A DNA stretch of 64,000 nt, from positions 1-64,000 of the forward strand of contig UCEZ01000029.1 of assembly GCA_900471525.1 (NCBI GenBank), read 5' to 3'. Within the stretch, counting starts at the first letter, position 1. The number at the start of each line of letters is the position of its first letter. The translations under genes were made by a program, and so were the position numbers. Shown one piece after another: positions 30,758 through 39,178 of the stretch. Source of the stretch: Hyphomicrobiales bacterium (lineage in GTDB: Bacteria; Pseudomonadota; Alphaproteobacteria; Rhizobiales; Rhizobiaceae). The notes beneath the pieces were generated by a model. The model was not told where the DNA came from. It ran no database searches and saw nothing but the letters and a program-made list of their open reading frames with translations.

Positions 30758-32845
30758 CTAGTTGATATTCAGGACCGCGGTTTCGCAGGGGTGATGCAGC
30801 AGTTCGGTCAGTTGCTGGTCGAGATGCAGGATCGAGATCGAGGCGCCGGCCATATCGAGCGACGTGCAGTAATGGCCGACCCAGTTAGCCTCGATGGCGA
30901 TGTTCTTTGCGGCCAGCCGCTGCTCGACGCGGCGGAAGAGGATGTAGAGTTCCATCATCGGCGTTGCGCCGAAGGAGTTGACCAGAACCGCGACCCGATC
31001 GCCCGGCCCGGCCTTCATCTCCTTGAAGATATTGTCCATGATCGTATCGACGACCTCGTCGGCGGTGCGGATGCGCTCGCGCGAGACGCCGGGTTCGCCG
31101 TGAATACCCATGCCGATTTCCATATCTTCGGGACCGATCTCGAAATTGTGCCGCCGGGTCTGGGGCATCGAGCACGGTTCCAGTGCGACGCCGACGGTAT
31201 AGGTCCGGGCGTTGGCTTTCCGGGTCACCGCTTCGCAGGCGTCGAGCGTCAGGCCTTGATCGCAGGCAGCACCCGCGACCTTGAAGATGAAGAAGTTGCC
31301 GGCCACGCCCCGCCGGCCTTCCTTGTCTTCCAGCGGCGAAGAGGCGATATCGTCGGTCGTGAGCACCGTTCGGATCGGGATGCCCTGCTCCTCGGCGATT
31401 TCGGCGGCCATTTCGAAATTCATCACGTCACCGGCATAATTGCCGTAGACGAACAAGACACCTTCGCCGCCGGAAGCCGCGACCGCGCACTGAACGATGG
31501 GATCAGGTGGCGGCGAGGAAAATATATTGCCGATGGCGACCGCATCGGCCAGGCCCTTGCCGACATAACCGAGAAATCCCGGCTCATGACCGGTGCCGCC
31601 GCCGATGACCAGGCCGACCTTGCCGGGACGCGGTCCGTTGCGGGCAACGAGTGCCCGATGCGAGCCCTTGATCGGTTCCAGATACTTCCGGTGGGCCTTC
31701 ACGGCGCCGTCGAGCATTTCCTCCACCACGTCGTTCGGATTGTTGAGGAATTTCTTGACGTGGGTGCGATAGCTGCTCGGCGCGGCAATCGGCTTCTGGC
31801 GTTGCGACAGGCGGCTGTCGAGGCTGGTGACGCCGTCTGCCCTCAGAATGCCGGCACCGGTCGCGGCGTCGGTGATGAGCACATTGGCATAGCCACCCCT
31901 CAGTGCTGCAAGCAGGGCAGGCACCTTGTCGAAACCGCCGGCGACCGCGATCCGCGTGCCGATGCCGCGCAGCATTTCCAGCGAGATCCCGATGGTGCGG
32001 TCGTCCAGCGGTCCGGTCACAGGCCGGCCACGCTCATCGATGAAACGGCCGGCAACAACGCCAGCCGCACCCTTGGCCAGATACTGCTGAAGCGACACGG
32101 ATTCGAAGAAGCCGCTTGTGTGGATCGTCGAGTTTGGCCTGAGCGACGAAATGCCGAAGACGATCCGGTTTGCCCGCGCCAAGGTGGCGAATTGTTCCTT
32201 CAGCAGCGGCTCTTCCAGAAGCATGCGCTGCATTTCGGGCGAGGCGACGACGGCGGGGGCGGTGATATTGACGCAGCGCGCGGAGATCGCTTGTGCGACA
32301 GCCGAAGCGGTCAGTTCCGGTGTATAGGCAAAGGAGGCGGTGGTGCCGCCGGTCGCCTGGACGACCGTCACGTCCTGCAGCGAGCCGATATTGGTGTGTT
32401 CGCCGACGGACAGGATCGTCCGCCCCCAGGCTACGGCGAGCGTATCGCCGGATTTCAGGAGCTTCTGCAGCGCATGGGCGCCAGCAACGCCGAGCCGGTC
32501 GATCAGCGGCCGGGCATTGTCGTCGCTTGGAACGACGAGGCAGTCCGCAAGACCGAAGTGACGCTTGAGTTCCTGCGCGATCGTCAGCGAGGCAAGACGG
32601 GCTGGCTCCAGCGATATGTTGACGATGCCCATTTCGCGCGCATCGGCGAGATAGCTGTTGACGGTGGCGCGCGATACCCCCATCGCATCGGCGATTTCTC
32701 CCTGGGTCATGCCGTCTTCGTAGTAGAGCCAGCAGGCCCAGACATAGGGGTCGTCGCCATAGCGCAGCGGCATGACGTCGAGGCTCTCCGTCGTGCCGAT
32801 CCTGCTTGCGCCGCCCTTGCGGGGCGAAAGTGCCTTGGGTGTCAT
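30758..32845 (-). CDS. SorC-type regulator fused to DhaK kinase subunit
   Basis: A 695-residue two-part protein. Residues about 20-345 are a SorC/DeoR-type sugar-responsive regulator. The HTH lies in MTQGEIADAMGVSRATVNSY, followed by an effector domain with VAWGRTILSVGEH and ITDAATGAGILRADG. Residues about 365-695 are a complete DhaK: GGGTGHEPGFLGYVG substrate loop, GNYAGD with the catalytic-base aspartate, and GMGIHGEPGV with the histidine that binds the ketose covalently. Both halves look intact, without frameshift. The start at ATG 32845 has GAGGGA upstream. An ATG 21 bases earlier lacks a ribosome-binding site. I know of fused annotations of this kind in rhizobia, but no study of the protein. 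It could sense and phosphorylate the same ketose. Confidence 0.9.
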   Translation of the reverse strand: MTPKALSPRKGGASRIGTTESLDVMPLRYGDDPYVWACWLYYEDGMTQGEIADAMGVSRATVNSYLADAREMGIVNISLEPARLASLTIAQELKRHFGLADCLVVPSDDNARPLIDRLGVAGAHALQKLLKSGDTLAVAWGRTILSVGEHTNIGSLQDVTVVQATGGTTASFAYTPELTASAVAQAISARCVNITAPAVVASPEMQRMLLEEPLLKEQFATLARANRIVFGISSLRPNSTIHTSGFFESVSLQQYLAKGAAGVVAGRFIDERGRPVTGPLDDRTIGISLEMLRGIGTRIAVAGGFDKVPALLAALRGGYANVLITDAATGAGILRADGVTSLDSRLSQRQKPIAAPSSYRTHVKKFLNNPNDVVEEMLDGAVKAHRKYLEPIKGSHRALVARNGPRPGKVGLVIGGGTGHEPGFLGYVGKGLADAVAIGNIFSSPPPDPIVQCAVAASGGEGVLFVYGNYAGDVMNFEMAAEIAEEQGIPIRTVLTTDDIASSPLEDKEGRRGVAGNFFIFKVAGAACDQGLTLDACEAVTRKANARTYTVGVALEPCSMPQTRRHNFEIGPEDMEIGMGIHGEPGVSRERIRTADEVVDTIMDNIFKEMKAGPGDRVAVLVNSFGATPMMELYILFRRVEQRLAAKNIAIEANWVGHYCTSLDMAGASISILHLDQQLTELLHHPCETAVLNIN

Positions 32846-32974
32846 GAAATTCTGGTGTTCCCTCATCCGTTGGCCGCGAAGATGGAAGCAATGCCCGCAG
32901 TTTGCAACCGCAATCCGAAAGGAGCGGCGTGCGACCACAGCCTTTGTCGCTGCGGTCGCACAGTCTTGGGAGAC

Positions 32975-33616
32975 TTACTGAAGCCGCTCGCGAGCGCCGA
33001 GCGACAGCTCTTTCAGGATGATCGCGCAGGACGTCGCGCCGGCATCGAGCACGCCAAGCGAGCGTTCGCCGAGGCGACTGGCGCGACCGATTTTGGCGAC
33101 GAGATTGAGCGTGGAATCGCGCCCGGCTTCCGCCGCCGCGACCAGTGCATCGAGCGCCTCGCTGAAGGATTTGCCCGCCGCCGTGGCTGCGTCGAAAGCC
33201 TCGACGGCCGGGACCAGCGTGTCGATCAGCGTCTTGTCACCAACCTTGGCCGAGCCGATCGACTGGATGCCCGCAAGCCCCGCATGCAGCATGGAGCTGT
33301 AGGTCTTTGCGTCCACGGACTCGACGCCCTGCAGCTTTTCGGCAAATTCCATGAACATGACGCCGTAGAGCGGGCCCATCGAGCCGCCGATTTCCGTCAT
33401 CAGCACAGTGCCGAGCGTATCGAGTGCGACGGCGAGCGAAGCGTCCTTGCCCTTCAGGCGTTCGGCTGCCATGCCGAAACCCTTGGCCATGTTGACGCCG
33501 TGGTCGCCGTCGCCGATCTTGCCGTCGATCTCGCTCAGATAGGCGCGGTTCTCGATGATCCGATCAGCCAGCGAGAGAACGATGGTGCCGGCGGCGGCGT
33601 TTGAAAATGTCTGCAT
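32975..33616 (-). CDS. dhaL: Dihydroxyacetone kinase subunit DhaL (copy 1)
   Basis: A 213-residue DhaL with the Mg/ATP-binding aspartates D31, D36 and D38 in DGKIGDGDHG, the same positions as in copy 2. The conserved GGSMGPLYGVMFMEFAEKLQ region is also present. The ATG at 33616 (MQTFSNAAAG) has GGGGGA upstream and is 14 bases after the dhaK stop. The longer frame overlaps dhaK and is rejected. Its natural partner is the separate DhaK just upstream. A 129-base gap before the SorC-DhaK gene could hold an internal promoter. Confidence 0.93.
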   Translation of the reverse strand: MQTFSNAAAGTIVLSLADRIIENRAYLSEIDGKIGDGDHGVNMAKGFGMAAERLKGKDASLAVALDTLGTVLMTEIGGSMGPLYGVMFMEFAEKLQGVESVDAKTYSSMLHAGLAGIQSIGSAKVGDKTLIDTLVPAVEAFDAATAAGKSFSEALDALVAAAEAGRDSTLNLVAKIGRASRLGERSLGVLDAGATSCAIILKELSLGARERLQ

Positions 33617-33630
33617 GGTGAAGTCCCCCG

Positions 33631-34623
33631 TCAAAGTACGATCGTGCAGCGCGCCTCGGTGTCGATGAGCGTTTTCAGCTCGTCGTCGAGGGCCATCACC
33701 GTCAGCGTCGCTCCGACCATCTCGAGCGAGGTGAAATAGTTGCCGATATAGGTCTTGTGAATCTTCAGCCCGCGCCCGGTGATCTCCTGCTCGATCGTAT
33801 CGTAGAGGATGTAGAGTTCGTTGAGCGGGGTCGCGCCAAGACCGGAAACCAGGACGGCGACTTCGGTGTCGGCCGGCAGGTCGTGATCGTCGAGCACGAT
33901 CTTGCACATATCCCTGGCGACTTCATCGGCGGTCTTCAGCGGTTCGACCCGGACGCCCGGCTCTCCGTGGTGGCCGATGCCGACTTCCATCGTGCCCGGT
34001 TCGATCTGGAAGTTCGGGTGGCCGACAGCCGGCAGGGTGCAGGGGCCGAGGCCGACGCCGATCGAGCGGCAGTTGTCGATGGCTTTCTGCGCGGTTGCCC
34101 GCACTTCTTCGAGGGTTGCGCCGGTGGCGGCCTTGGCGCCGCCGACCTTCCACATGAAGATCTCGCCGGCGACGCCCCGGCGCTTGTGGCGCTCCTCCGG
34201 TGGTGCCGAGCAGACGTCGTCGTTGGCGACCACCGTTGCGATCTCGATGCCGTCTTTCGCTGCCAGTTTGATGGCCATCTTCACGTTCATGTTGTCGCCG
34301 GCGTAATTGCCGTAGAGGCAAACCACGCCCTTGCCGCCATTGGCTTCGCGCGCAGCGTCGTAGAAGCTCTTGGCCGTTGGCGACGAGAACAGTTCGCCGA
34401 CTGCCACGGCATCCAGCATGTTGCGGCCGGTATAGCCGATGAAAGCCGGCTCGTGTCCGGAGCCGCCGCCTGTGACGACGCCGACCTTGCCGGAAACCGG
34501 GGCGTGCTTTGATACGATCACTCGCGGGTTTTCGCCGAGCCGCACCAGATCGGAATGGGCCTTGACGAAGCCCTTGACGGTGTCTTCGACCACTTCGTCC
34601 GGGTTGTTGATGAACCTTTGCAT
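33631..34623 (-). CDS. dhaK: Dihydroxyacetone kinase subunit DhaK
   Basis: A 330-residue ketose-binding subunit. Key motifs are GGGSGHEPAFIGYTG, CLYGNYAGDNMNVKMAIKLA (catalytic-base aspartate), and VGIGHHGEPGV (histidine forming the hemiaminal with the substrate). The ATG at 34623 follows CAGGAG. It lies between an SDR dehydrogenase gene and dhaL. In related actinobacterial pathways, DhaK/L-type kinases phosphorylate D- or L-erythrulose made by tetritol dehydrogenases. Whether this one prefers dihydroxyacetone or erythrulose cannot be read from sequence. About half of the residues match the DhaK part of the neighbouring fusion, so the two are paralogues. Confidence 0.93.
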   Translation of the reverse strand: MQRFINNPDEVVEDTVKGFVKAHSDLVRLGENPRVIVSKHAPVSGKVGVVTGGGSGHEPAFIGYTGRNMLDAVAVGELFSSPTAKSFYDAAREANGGKGVVCLYGNYAGDNMNVKMAIKLAAKDGIEIATVVANDDVCSAPPEERHKRRGVAGEIFMWKVGGAKAATGATLEEVRATAQKAIDNCRSIGVGLGPCTLPAVGHPNFQIEPGTMEVGIGHHGEPGVRVEPLKTADEVARDMCKIVLDDHDLPADTEVAVLVSGLGATPLNELYILYDTIEQEITGRGLKIHKTYIGNYFTSLEMVGATLTVMALDDELKTLIDTEARCTIVL

Positions 34624-34651
34624 GCTAACTCCTGTGAATGATCGTCGCGCG

Positions 34652-35425
34652 TCAGAGGATCGTGTAGCCGCCGTCGATCAGCAGATCGGCACCGTTGATC
34701 ATGTCCGCGCCAGCGGATGCCAGGAACACGGCGGCGGCCGCGATCTCTTCCGGATAGGCAAAGCGGCCGGAGGGGATACGCTTGCGGGCGGCTTCGCCCT
34801 TCTCGCCAGCCCAGGCCTTCTTGCCGAGTTCGGTGAGCACGATGGTCGGCGACAGCGTGTTGACGCAGATGCCGTGTTTGCCCCACTCAGCGGCAAAGGT
34901 CTTCGACAGGCCGATGACGCCGAATTTGGAGGCGCAATAGGCAACGTGTTCCTCGATGGCGACGGTACCGGCCTGCGAGGCGAGGTTGACAATCTTGCCG
35001 CCCTTGCCGGCGGCGATCATCGCCCGGCCGACGGCCTGGGTGACGAGGAAGGTGCCCTTGAGATTGATGTCGATGGTCTTGTCCCAATGCTCGAGCGGCA
35101 GGTCTTCGGCGGGTGCCAGAAAGGCGACGCCGGCGCTGTTGACGGCAATATCGATCTGACCGAAGGCCGTGACGACATCGGCAACGGCAGCCTGGACCGA
35201 GGCGGGGTCGGCGACGTTGCAGACGAACGACTTTGCCCCGCCGCCGAGACGGACCGCCTGAGCCGCAGCCGCATCGGCGTTGAGGTCGAGGACGGCGATC
35301 GTCGCGCCCTTTGAGGCGAAGGCGGCGGTGATCGCAGCACCGATGCCGGAGGCGCCGCCGGTGACCAGCGCCACCTTGCCGGTCAGGGGAAAGTTCAGGT
35401 CGATGTGGGGAGCAGTGTCGGTCAT
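34652..35425 (-). CDS. SDR-family polyol/sugar dehydrogenase
   Basis: A 257-residue classical short-chain dehydrogenase with cofactor loop VTGGASGIGAAI, aspartate in VLDLNAD (NAD preference), NSAGVA, catalytic Ser in NLASQAG and YCASK. The context (ABC importer for a sugar or polyol upstream, DhaK/DhaL downstream) argues for oxidation of a polyol such as glycerol, threitol or arabitol to the ketose that the kinase uses. It is similar in style to D-threitol/galactitol dehydrogenases. The ATG at 35425 has GAGG upstream. The substrate is inferred from neighbours only. Confidence 0.86.
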   Translation of the reverse strand: MTDTAPHIDLNFPLTGKVALVTGGASGIGAAITAAFASKGATIAVLDLNADAAAAQAVRLGGGAKSFVCNVADPASVQAAVADVVTAFGQIDIAVNSAGVAFLAPAEDLPLEHWDKTIDINLKGTFLVTQAVGRAMIAAGKGGKIVNLASQAGTVAIEEHVAYCASKFGVIGLSKTFAAEWGKHGICVNTLSPTIVLTELGKKAWAGEKGEAARKRIPSGRFAYPEEIAAAAVFLASAGADMINGADLLIDGGYTIL

Positions 35426-35453
35426 TTCGTCAAACCTCGTTTGTGAGTGAAGC

Positions 35454-35485
35454 GGGGCGGCCGGCCCGGGTGGTGTGGCCGCCCC
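35454..35485 (-). terminator. Strong hairpin after substrate-binding gene
   Basis: GGGGCGGCC (35454-35462) and GGCCGCCCC (35477-35485) pair perfectly. The hairpin lies 13 bases after the periplasmic binding-protein stop and before the SDR gene, with no U-tract on the minus strand. It probably protects the binding-protein mRNA or acts as a partial terminator, giving that gene excess expression. Confidence 0.55.
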
Positions 35486-35497
35486 ACTCTTGTCTCT

Positions 35498-36487
35498 TTA
35501 CTGACGCGCTTCCAGAAGCTTGTCGACATTCTCAGACGTTACGGGCGTCCACGGAACATTGTATTCCTTGTCCTTGCCGTCGTTGAACGGCATGTCCGGA
35601 TACTGGCTCCAGATGGCCGATTCCGGCTTGTAGTCGCCTTTCTTGGCGTGGAAGATCGCGAGATCGAGCGCGCCCTGCGCCTGGGCGCTGGCATCCTGCA
35701 GGATCGAGGTCATCGTGCCAGCCTTGACGGCGGTCAGCGCGTCGGTGATGCCGTCGATGCCGGCGATTGCGAAGTCCTCGGTCTTGAGATTGGCGGATTT
35801 GATCGCCTCGATGGCGCCCAGCGCCATTTCGTCGTTCTGGCCGATGATGCCGTTGATCTGGCCGGAATGCGAGGTCAGCCAGTTTTCCATCAGCGTCTGG
35901 GCTTCAGCCCGCGACCAGTTTGCCGTCTGGTCTTCGAGAACCTTGACGTCCGGGCATTCGGCCAGCGCCTTCTTGTTGCCTTCGAGGCGGGAGATCTGCG
36001 CCGATTGGCCGATCGGGCCTTCGAGGATCACGACATTGCCCTTGCAGCCGATCTTGTCGAGCACGGTCTTGGCTTCCATGTAGCCAGAGATCGTGTCGTC
36101 GGAGCCGACATAGGATGCAAGGAGGTCCGAGTTGACACGCGTGTTGGAGCCGACGACCGGGATGCCGGCATCATACGCAGCCTGAACGGCGGTGGCACCG
36201 GCCTCGATATCGATCGGCACGAAGATGATCGCGTCGAACTTCTGGGTGATCATCGTGTTGAACTGTTCCTGCTGGACCAGAGCGTCGTAGCGGCCGTCGA
36301 AGACGGTAAGTTCGATCTCTCCGCTCTTGACGGCCGGATGCTGTTCGAGCGCTGCCGACCAGATCTGCATGAACTCGGCATTGAGGCCATAAGGGGCAGC
36401 CCCGATCTTGAGTTTCTTGTCCTGCGCCATTGCGGGCGACATCATCAGGGCCGTCGTTGCGGCAAGGGCAATCAATAGTTTCTTCAT
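35498..36487 (-). CDS. Sugar ABC transporter periplasmic binding protein
   Basis: A 329-residue ribose-type (Peripla_BP_4) binding protein. The signal peptide is MKKLLIALAATTALMMSPAM, with cleavage likely after AMA before QDKKLK. The mature part shows type I fold features such as VVILEGPIGQSAQISR and the hinge-region FAIAGIDGITDALTAVK. It captures a sugar or polyol in the periplasm for the adjacent RbsA/RbsC-type permease and ATPase. The ligand is not deducible. Downstream kinase genes suggest a polyol or ketose of three to five carbons. Confidence 0.92.
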   Translation of the reverse strand: MKKLLIALAATTALMMSPAMAQDKKLKIGAAPYGLNAEFMQIWSAALEQHPAVKSGEIELTVFDGRYDALVQQEQFNTMITQKFDAIIFVPIDIEAGATAVQAAYDAGIPVVGSNTRVNSDLLASYVGSDDTISGYMEAKTVLDKIGCKGNVVILEGPIGQSAQISRLEGNKKALAECPDVKVLEDQTANWSRAEAQTLMENWLTSHSGQINGIIGQNDEMALGAIEAIKSANLKTEDFAIAGIDGITDALTAVKAGTMTSILQDASAQAQGALDLAIFHAKKGDYKPESAIWSQYPDMPFNDGKDKEYNVPWTPVTSENVDKLLEARQ

Positions 36488-36571
36488 GTCATTCTCCTCC
36501 GTTTAAAAGTCCGGCAGCCGTCATGGCGCACCGTTGCAGTGACGGGTGCGACGCACCCGAATTGGCTTGGT

Positions 36572-37576
36572 TCAGAGACCGTGATTGCGTTTCTGGTCGA
36601 GCATGACAGCGCCGACGATGAGGGCGCCTTTCAGGACCTGCTGGTAATAGGATTGGATGCCCATCAGATCGAGGCCGTTGTTCATGACGCCGATGATGAG
36701 GGCGCCGATCAGCGTGCCGGTGACACGGCCGACTCCGCCGGAGAGACTTGTCCCGCCGATGACGACGGCTGCGATCGCATCCAGTTCGTAGGCGATGCCG
36801 GCCTGCGGCAGGGCGGATCCCGTGCGTGCCGAGAGCATCATCCCGGCAAGACCTGAGAGGCTGCCTGAGATCATGTAGACCGAGAACTTCATGCGGGTGA
36901 CGTTGATGCCCGAGGTCTTTGCCGCATGCGGGTTGCCGCCGACCGCATAGATGTAGCGGCCGTAGCGTGTGCGGGTCAGGACCCACCAGGAGACGGCGAA
37001 GACGATGGCGAGCAGGATCACCGGCATCGGGATGCCCAGGATATTGCCGGTGCCGATCCAGCGGAATTCGGGCGTCAGCGCCGGAACCGGCTTGCCGCCG
37101 CCATAGATCAGCGTTGCGCCGCGCGCCGCCGATAGCATGCCAAGCGTTGCGACAAAGGCCGGGACGGCAAAACGCGAGACGATCAAGCCGACCAGCGCAC
37201 CGCAGGCAAGGCCGACAAGGATGCCGATCGCCAGCGCGACATAGAAGGGGTAGGGGCCGCCGGAGATGCCCGCGGTCGCCGATGTTGTTGCAAAGCTGGC
37301 GCTGATGATGCCGGCGAGCGCCACGACCGACCCGACCGAAAGGTCGATCCCCCGCGTCAGGATCACGAAGGTCATTCCGATCGCCAGGACACCGTTGATC
37401 GAGGTCTGCAGCAGCACGTTGGAAATGTTGCCGGGCGTCAGGAAATATTCGTTTGAGAGCGAAAGAATGAAGGCGAGTAGCAGGAAGGCGAGGAAGATCC
37501 CGTATTCCTGGATGATCAGCCGGCGGTTGTCGGAGCTGAACCAGGTGCTGGCCTGTTTGTTATCGATGCTGGACAC
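36572..37576 (-). CDS. Sugar ABC transporter permease (RbsC type)
   Basis: A 334-residue inner-membrane permease of the BPD_transp_2 family with about eight to ten hydrophobic helices. The family signature is seen in GRYIYAVGGNPHAAKTSGIN and GGTSLSGGVGRVTGTLIGAL. It starts at GTG 37576 with AGAGG upstream. It forms the membrane channel with the ATPase encoded just upstream; as usual for this class, a single permease gene makes a homodimer. Confidence 0.93.
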   Translation of the reverse strand: MSSIDNKQASTWFSSDNRRLIIQEYGIFLAFLLLAFILSLSNEYFLTPGNISNVLLQTSINGVLAIGMTFVILTRGIDLSVGSVVALAGIISASFATTSATAGISGGPYPFYVALAIGILVGLACGALVGLIVSRFAVPAFVATLGMLSAARGATLIYGGGKPVPALTPEFRWIGTGNILGIPMPVILLAIVFAVSWWVLTRTRYGRYIYAVGGNPHAAKTSGINVTRMKFSVYMISGSLSGLAGMMLSARTGSALPQAGIAYELDAIAAVVIGGTSLSGGVGRVTGTLIGALIIGVMNNGLDLMGIQSYYQQVLKGALIVGAVMLDQKRNHGL

Positions 37577-37623
37577 GTTTGTTACCTCTATGATGCCGCG
37601 GGCTGAGACGGTTGATCGACCTG

Positions 37624-39102
37624 TCAGGTGGACAGATGGACAAGCGCCTGGGCATCCGTCTCCTCGCGGGCGTAGATTCCGGCGGACCGGCCGCCTCGCA
37701 TCACGAGGATGCGGTCGGACATGCCGAGGACTTCATCGATTTCCGACGAAATCATCACGACCGTGCCGCCATCAGCGGCGAAGTCGCAGATGATGCGATA
37801 GATTTCCCGCTTCGCACCGACATCGACGCCGCGCGTCGGCTCATCCAAAAGCAGGACCTTGGGTTTGCGCAGAAACCATTTGCCGAGTACGACCTTCTGC
37901 TGGTTGCCACCAGAGAGGCCGGAAACCGGCATGGTGTCGCGCGCGGCCTTGATACCGAAATGGGCGATCATGTCGCGGCTCGCAGCCTGTTCCTCATGCC
38001 TGCGCATGGTGAAGGCAGGGCTCATTTCCGGCAGGCTTGCAAGACAGATGTTGTTGCGGACGCTGTCGGAAAGATTGAGGCCGGTGACCTTGCGGTCTTC
38101 GGTGACGAAGGCGATGCCCTGCTGCATCGCATCCGCCGGTTTCGACACCGAAATGGGCTGGCCGCCGAGGCGCATCTCGCCTGTGGTTGGCGTATCCAGG
38201 CCGAACAGGCAGTTGAAGATCTCGGTGCGTCCCGATCCCATCAGGCCGTAAATGCCGAAAATCTCGCCCTTGCGGACGGCAAAGGAAATGTCCTCGATCT
38301 TTCCGGGCGCAGTGAGATTTGAAACCTCAAAGCCGGTCATATCCGTCGGCGCATTGGTCTTGATATATTCCTCGCCGAGTTCGCGGCCGACGATCATGCG
38401 GATCAAGCCGCGACGATCGATGTCGGCCAGCGCGCCGCTACCGACATAAGAGCCGTCGCGAAAGACCGTATAGCTGTCGGCGATCTGGAAGATTTCTGAG
38501 AGACGGTGCGACACATAGACCACGCCCTTGCCCTCGGCCTTGAGCCGGGCGATCGCGGCAAAGAGCTGTTGGGCTTCCTTTTCGCCGATTGCCGAGGTCG
38601 GTTCGTCCATGAAGATGACTTCGGCATCATGGCTGAGTGCCTTGGCGATCTCCACCAGCTGCATCTGCGCGACCGACAGGTTCATCATGTATTGATTGGC
38701 ACGGATGCTGAATTCCAGCCTGTCGAGCAGCGCCTGCGCATTGCGGTTCATCGTCTTGAAATCAATGCCGCCGAACCGGGCGGAAGGCTCGCGTCCGAGA
38801 TAGATGTTTTCCGCCACCGTCATGTGCGGAACGGGGCTCAGTTCCTGCTCGATGATGGCGATGCCGGAGGCCAATGCTTCCGCCGGGCTGTTGAACTCGA
38901 CGGGCGTGCCGCGCCGCCAGATCTTGCCGCCGTCGCGCTTGTGAATGCCCATGAGGATGGAGAGAAACGTCGATTTGCCGGCTCCGTTGCCTCCGCAAAG
39001 CGCGTGCACCGAGCCACCATCGAGTTCGAAGCGGCCATCGCGAAGGGCTGCAACGCCGCCGAACGACTTCGTCAGTCCTTCCACCTTCAATAGCGATTGC
39101 AT
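37624..39102 (-). CDS. Sugar ABC transporter ATPase (RbsA type)
   Basis: A 492-residue double ATPase. Half 1 has the Walker A GGNGAGKSTFLSILMG and Walker B VIFMDEPTSAIG; its signature motif is weak (NLSVAQMQLVEIAKAL). Half 2 has a degenerate Walker A (GLMGSGRTEIF), the signature LSGGNQQKVVLGKW and Walker B VLLLDEPTRGVD. This asymmetry is normal for RbsA/MglA-type proteins. The start at ATG 39102 (MQSLLKVEGLTKSFGGVA) is chosen over an upstream frame that would cross the operator region. It is the first gene of the eight-gene Dha operon. Confidence 0.94.
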   Translation of the reverse strand: MQSLLKVEGLTKSFGGVAALRDGRFELDGGSVHALCGGNGAGKSTFLSILMGIHKRDGGKIWRRGTPVEFNSPAEALASGIAIIEQELSPVPHMTVAENIYLGREPSARFGGIDFKTMNRNAQALLDRLEFSIRANQYMMNLSVAQMQLVEIAKALSHDAEVIFMDEPTSAIGEKEAQQLFAAIARLKAEGKGVVYVSHRLSEIFQIADSYTVFRDGSYVGSGALADIDRRGLIRMIVGRELGEEYIKTNAPTDMTGFEVSNLTAPGKIEDISFAVRKGEIFGIYGLMGSGRTEIFNCLFGLDTPTTGEMRLGGQPISVSKPADAMQQGIAFVTEDRKVTGLNLSDSVRNNICLASLPEMSPAFTMRRHEEQAASRDMIAHFGIKAARDTMPVSGLSGGNQQKVVLGKWFLRKPKVLLLDEPTRGVDVGAKREIYRIICDFAADGGTVVMISSEIDEVLGMSDRILVMRGGRSAGIYAREETDAQALVHLST

Positions 39103-39143
39103 TGCGACCCTCCCAAGTCCTGGCAGTTTTTCAGCTGCTATTT

Positions 39144-39178
39144 GACAAATATCAATCTGAAGTCGACAAATGTCAATC
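39144..39178 (-). promoter_or_regulatory. Dha operon promoter with twin operator repeats
   Basis: GACAAATATCAATC (39144-39157) and GACAAATGTCAATC (39165-39178) are direct repeats 21 bases apart, two helical turns. Each carries a TTGA/TCAA-like dyad. Read on the minus strand, TTGACA (39176-39171), a 17-base spacer and GATATT (39153-39148) form a sigma-70-like promoter for the operon starting at 39102. The repeats overlap both promoter boxes, so a bound regulator would block RNA polymerase. The fused SorC-DhaK protein is the obvious candidate. Confidence 0.6.

Noticed and set aside
30755..33604. Very long plus-strand open frame of about 950 codons
   Set aside because: It is antisense to the SorC-DhaK fusion and dhaL. 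In this GC-rich DNA, third-position bias keeps the opposite frame open; the product is Asp/Arg/Gly-rich with no family.
37624..39102. Degenerate Walker A in the second half of the RbsA-type ATPase as a sign of decay
   Set aside because: This asymmetry is normal in the family, which keeps one fully active site.
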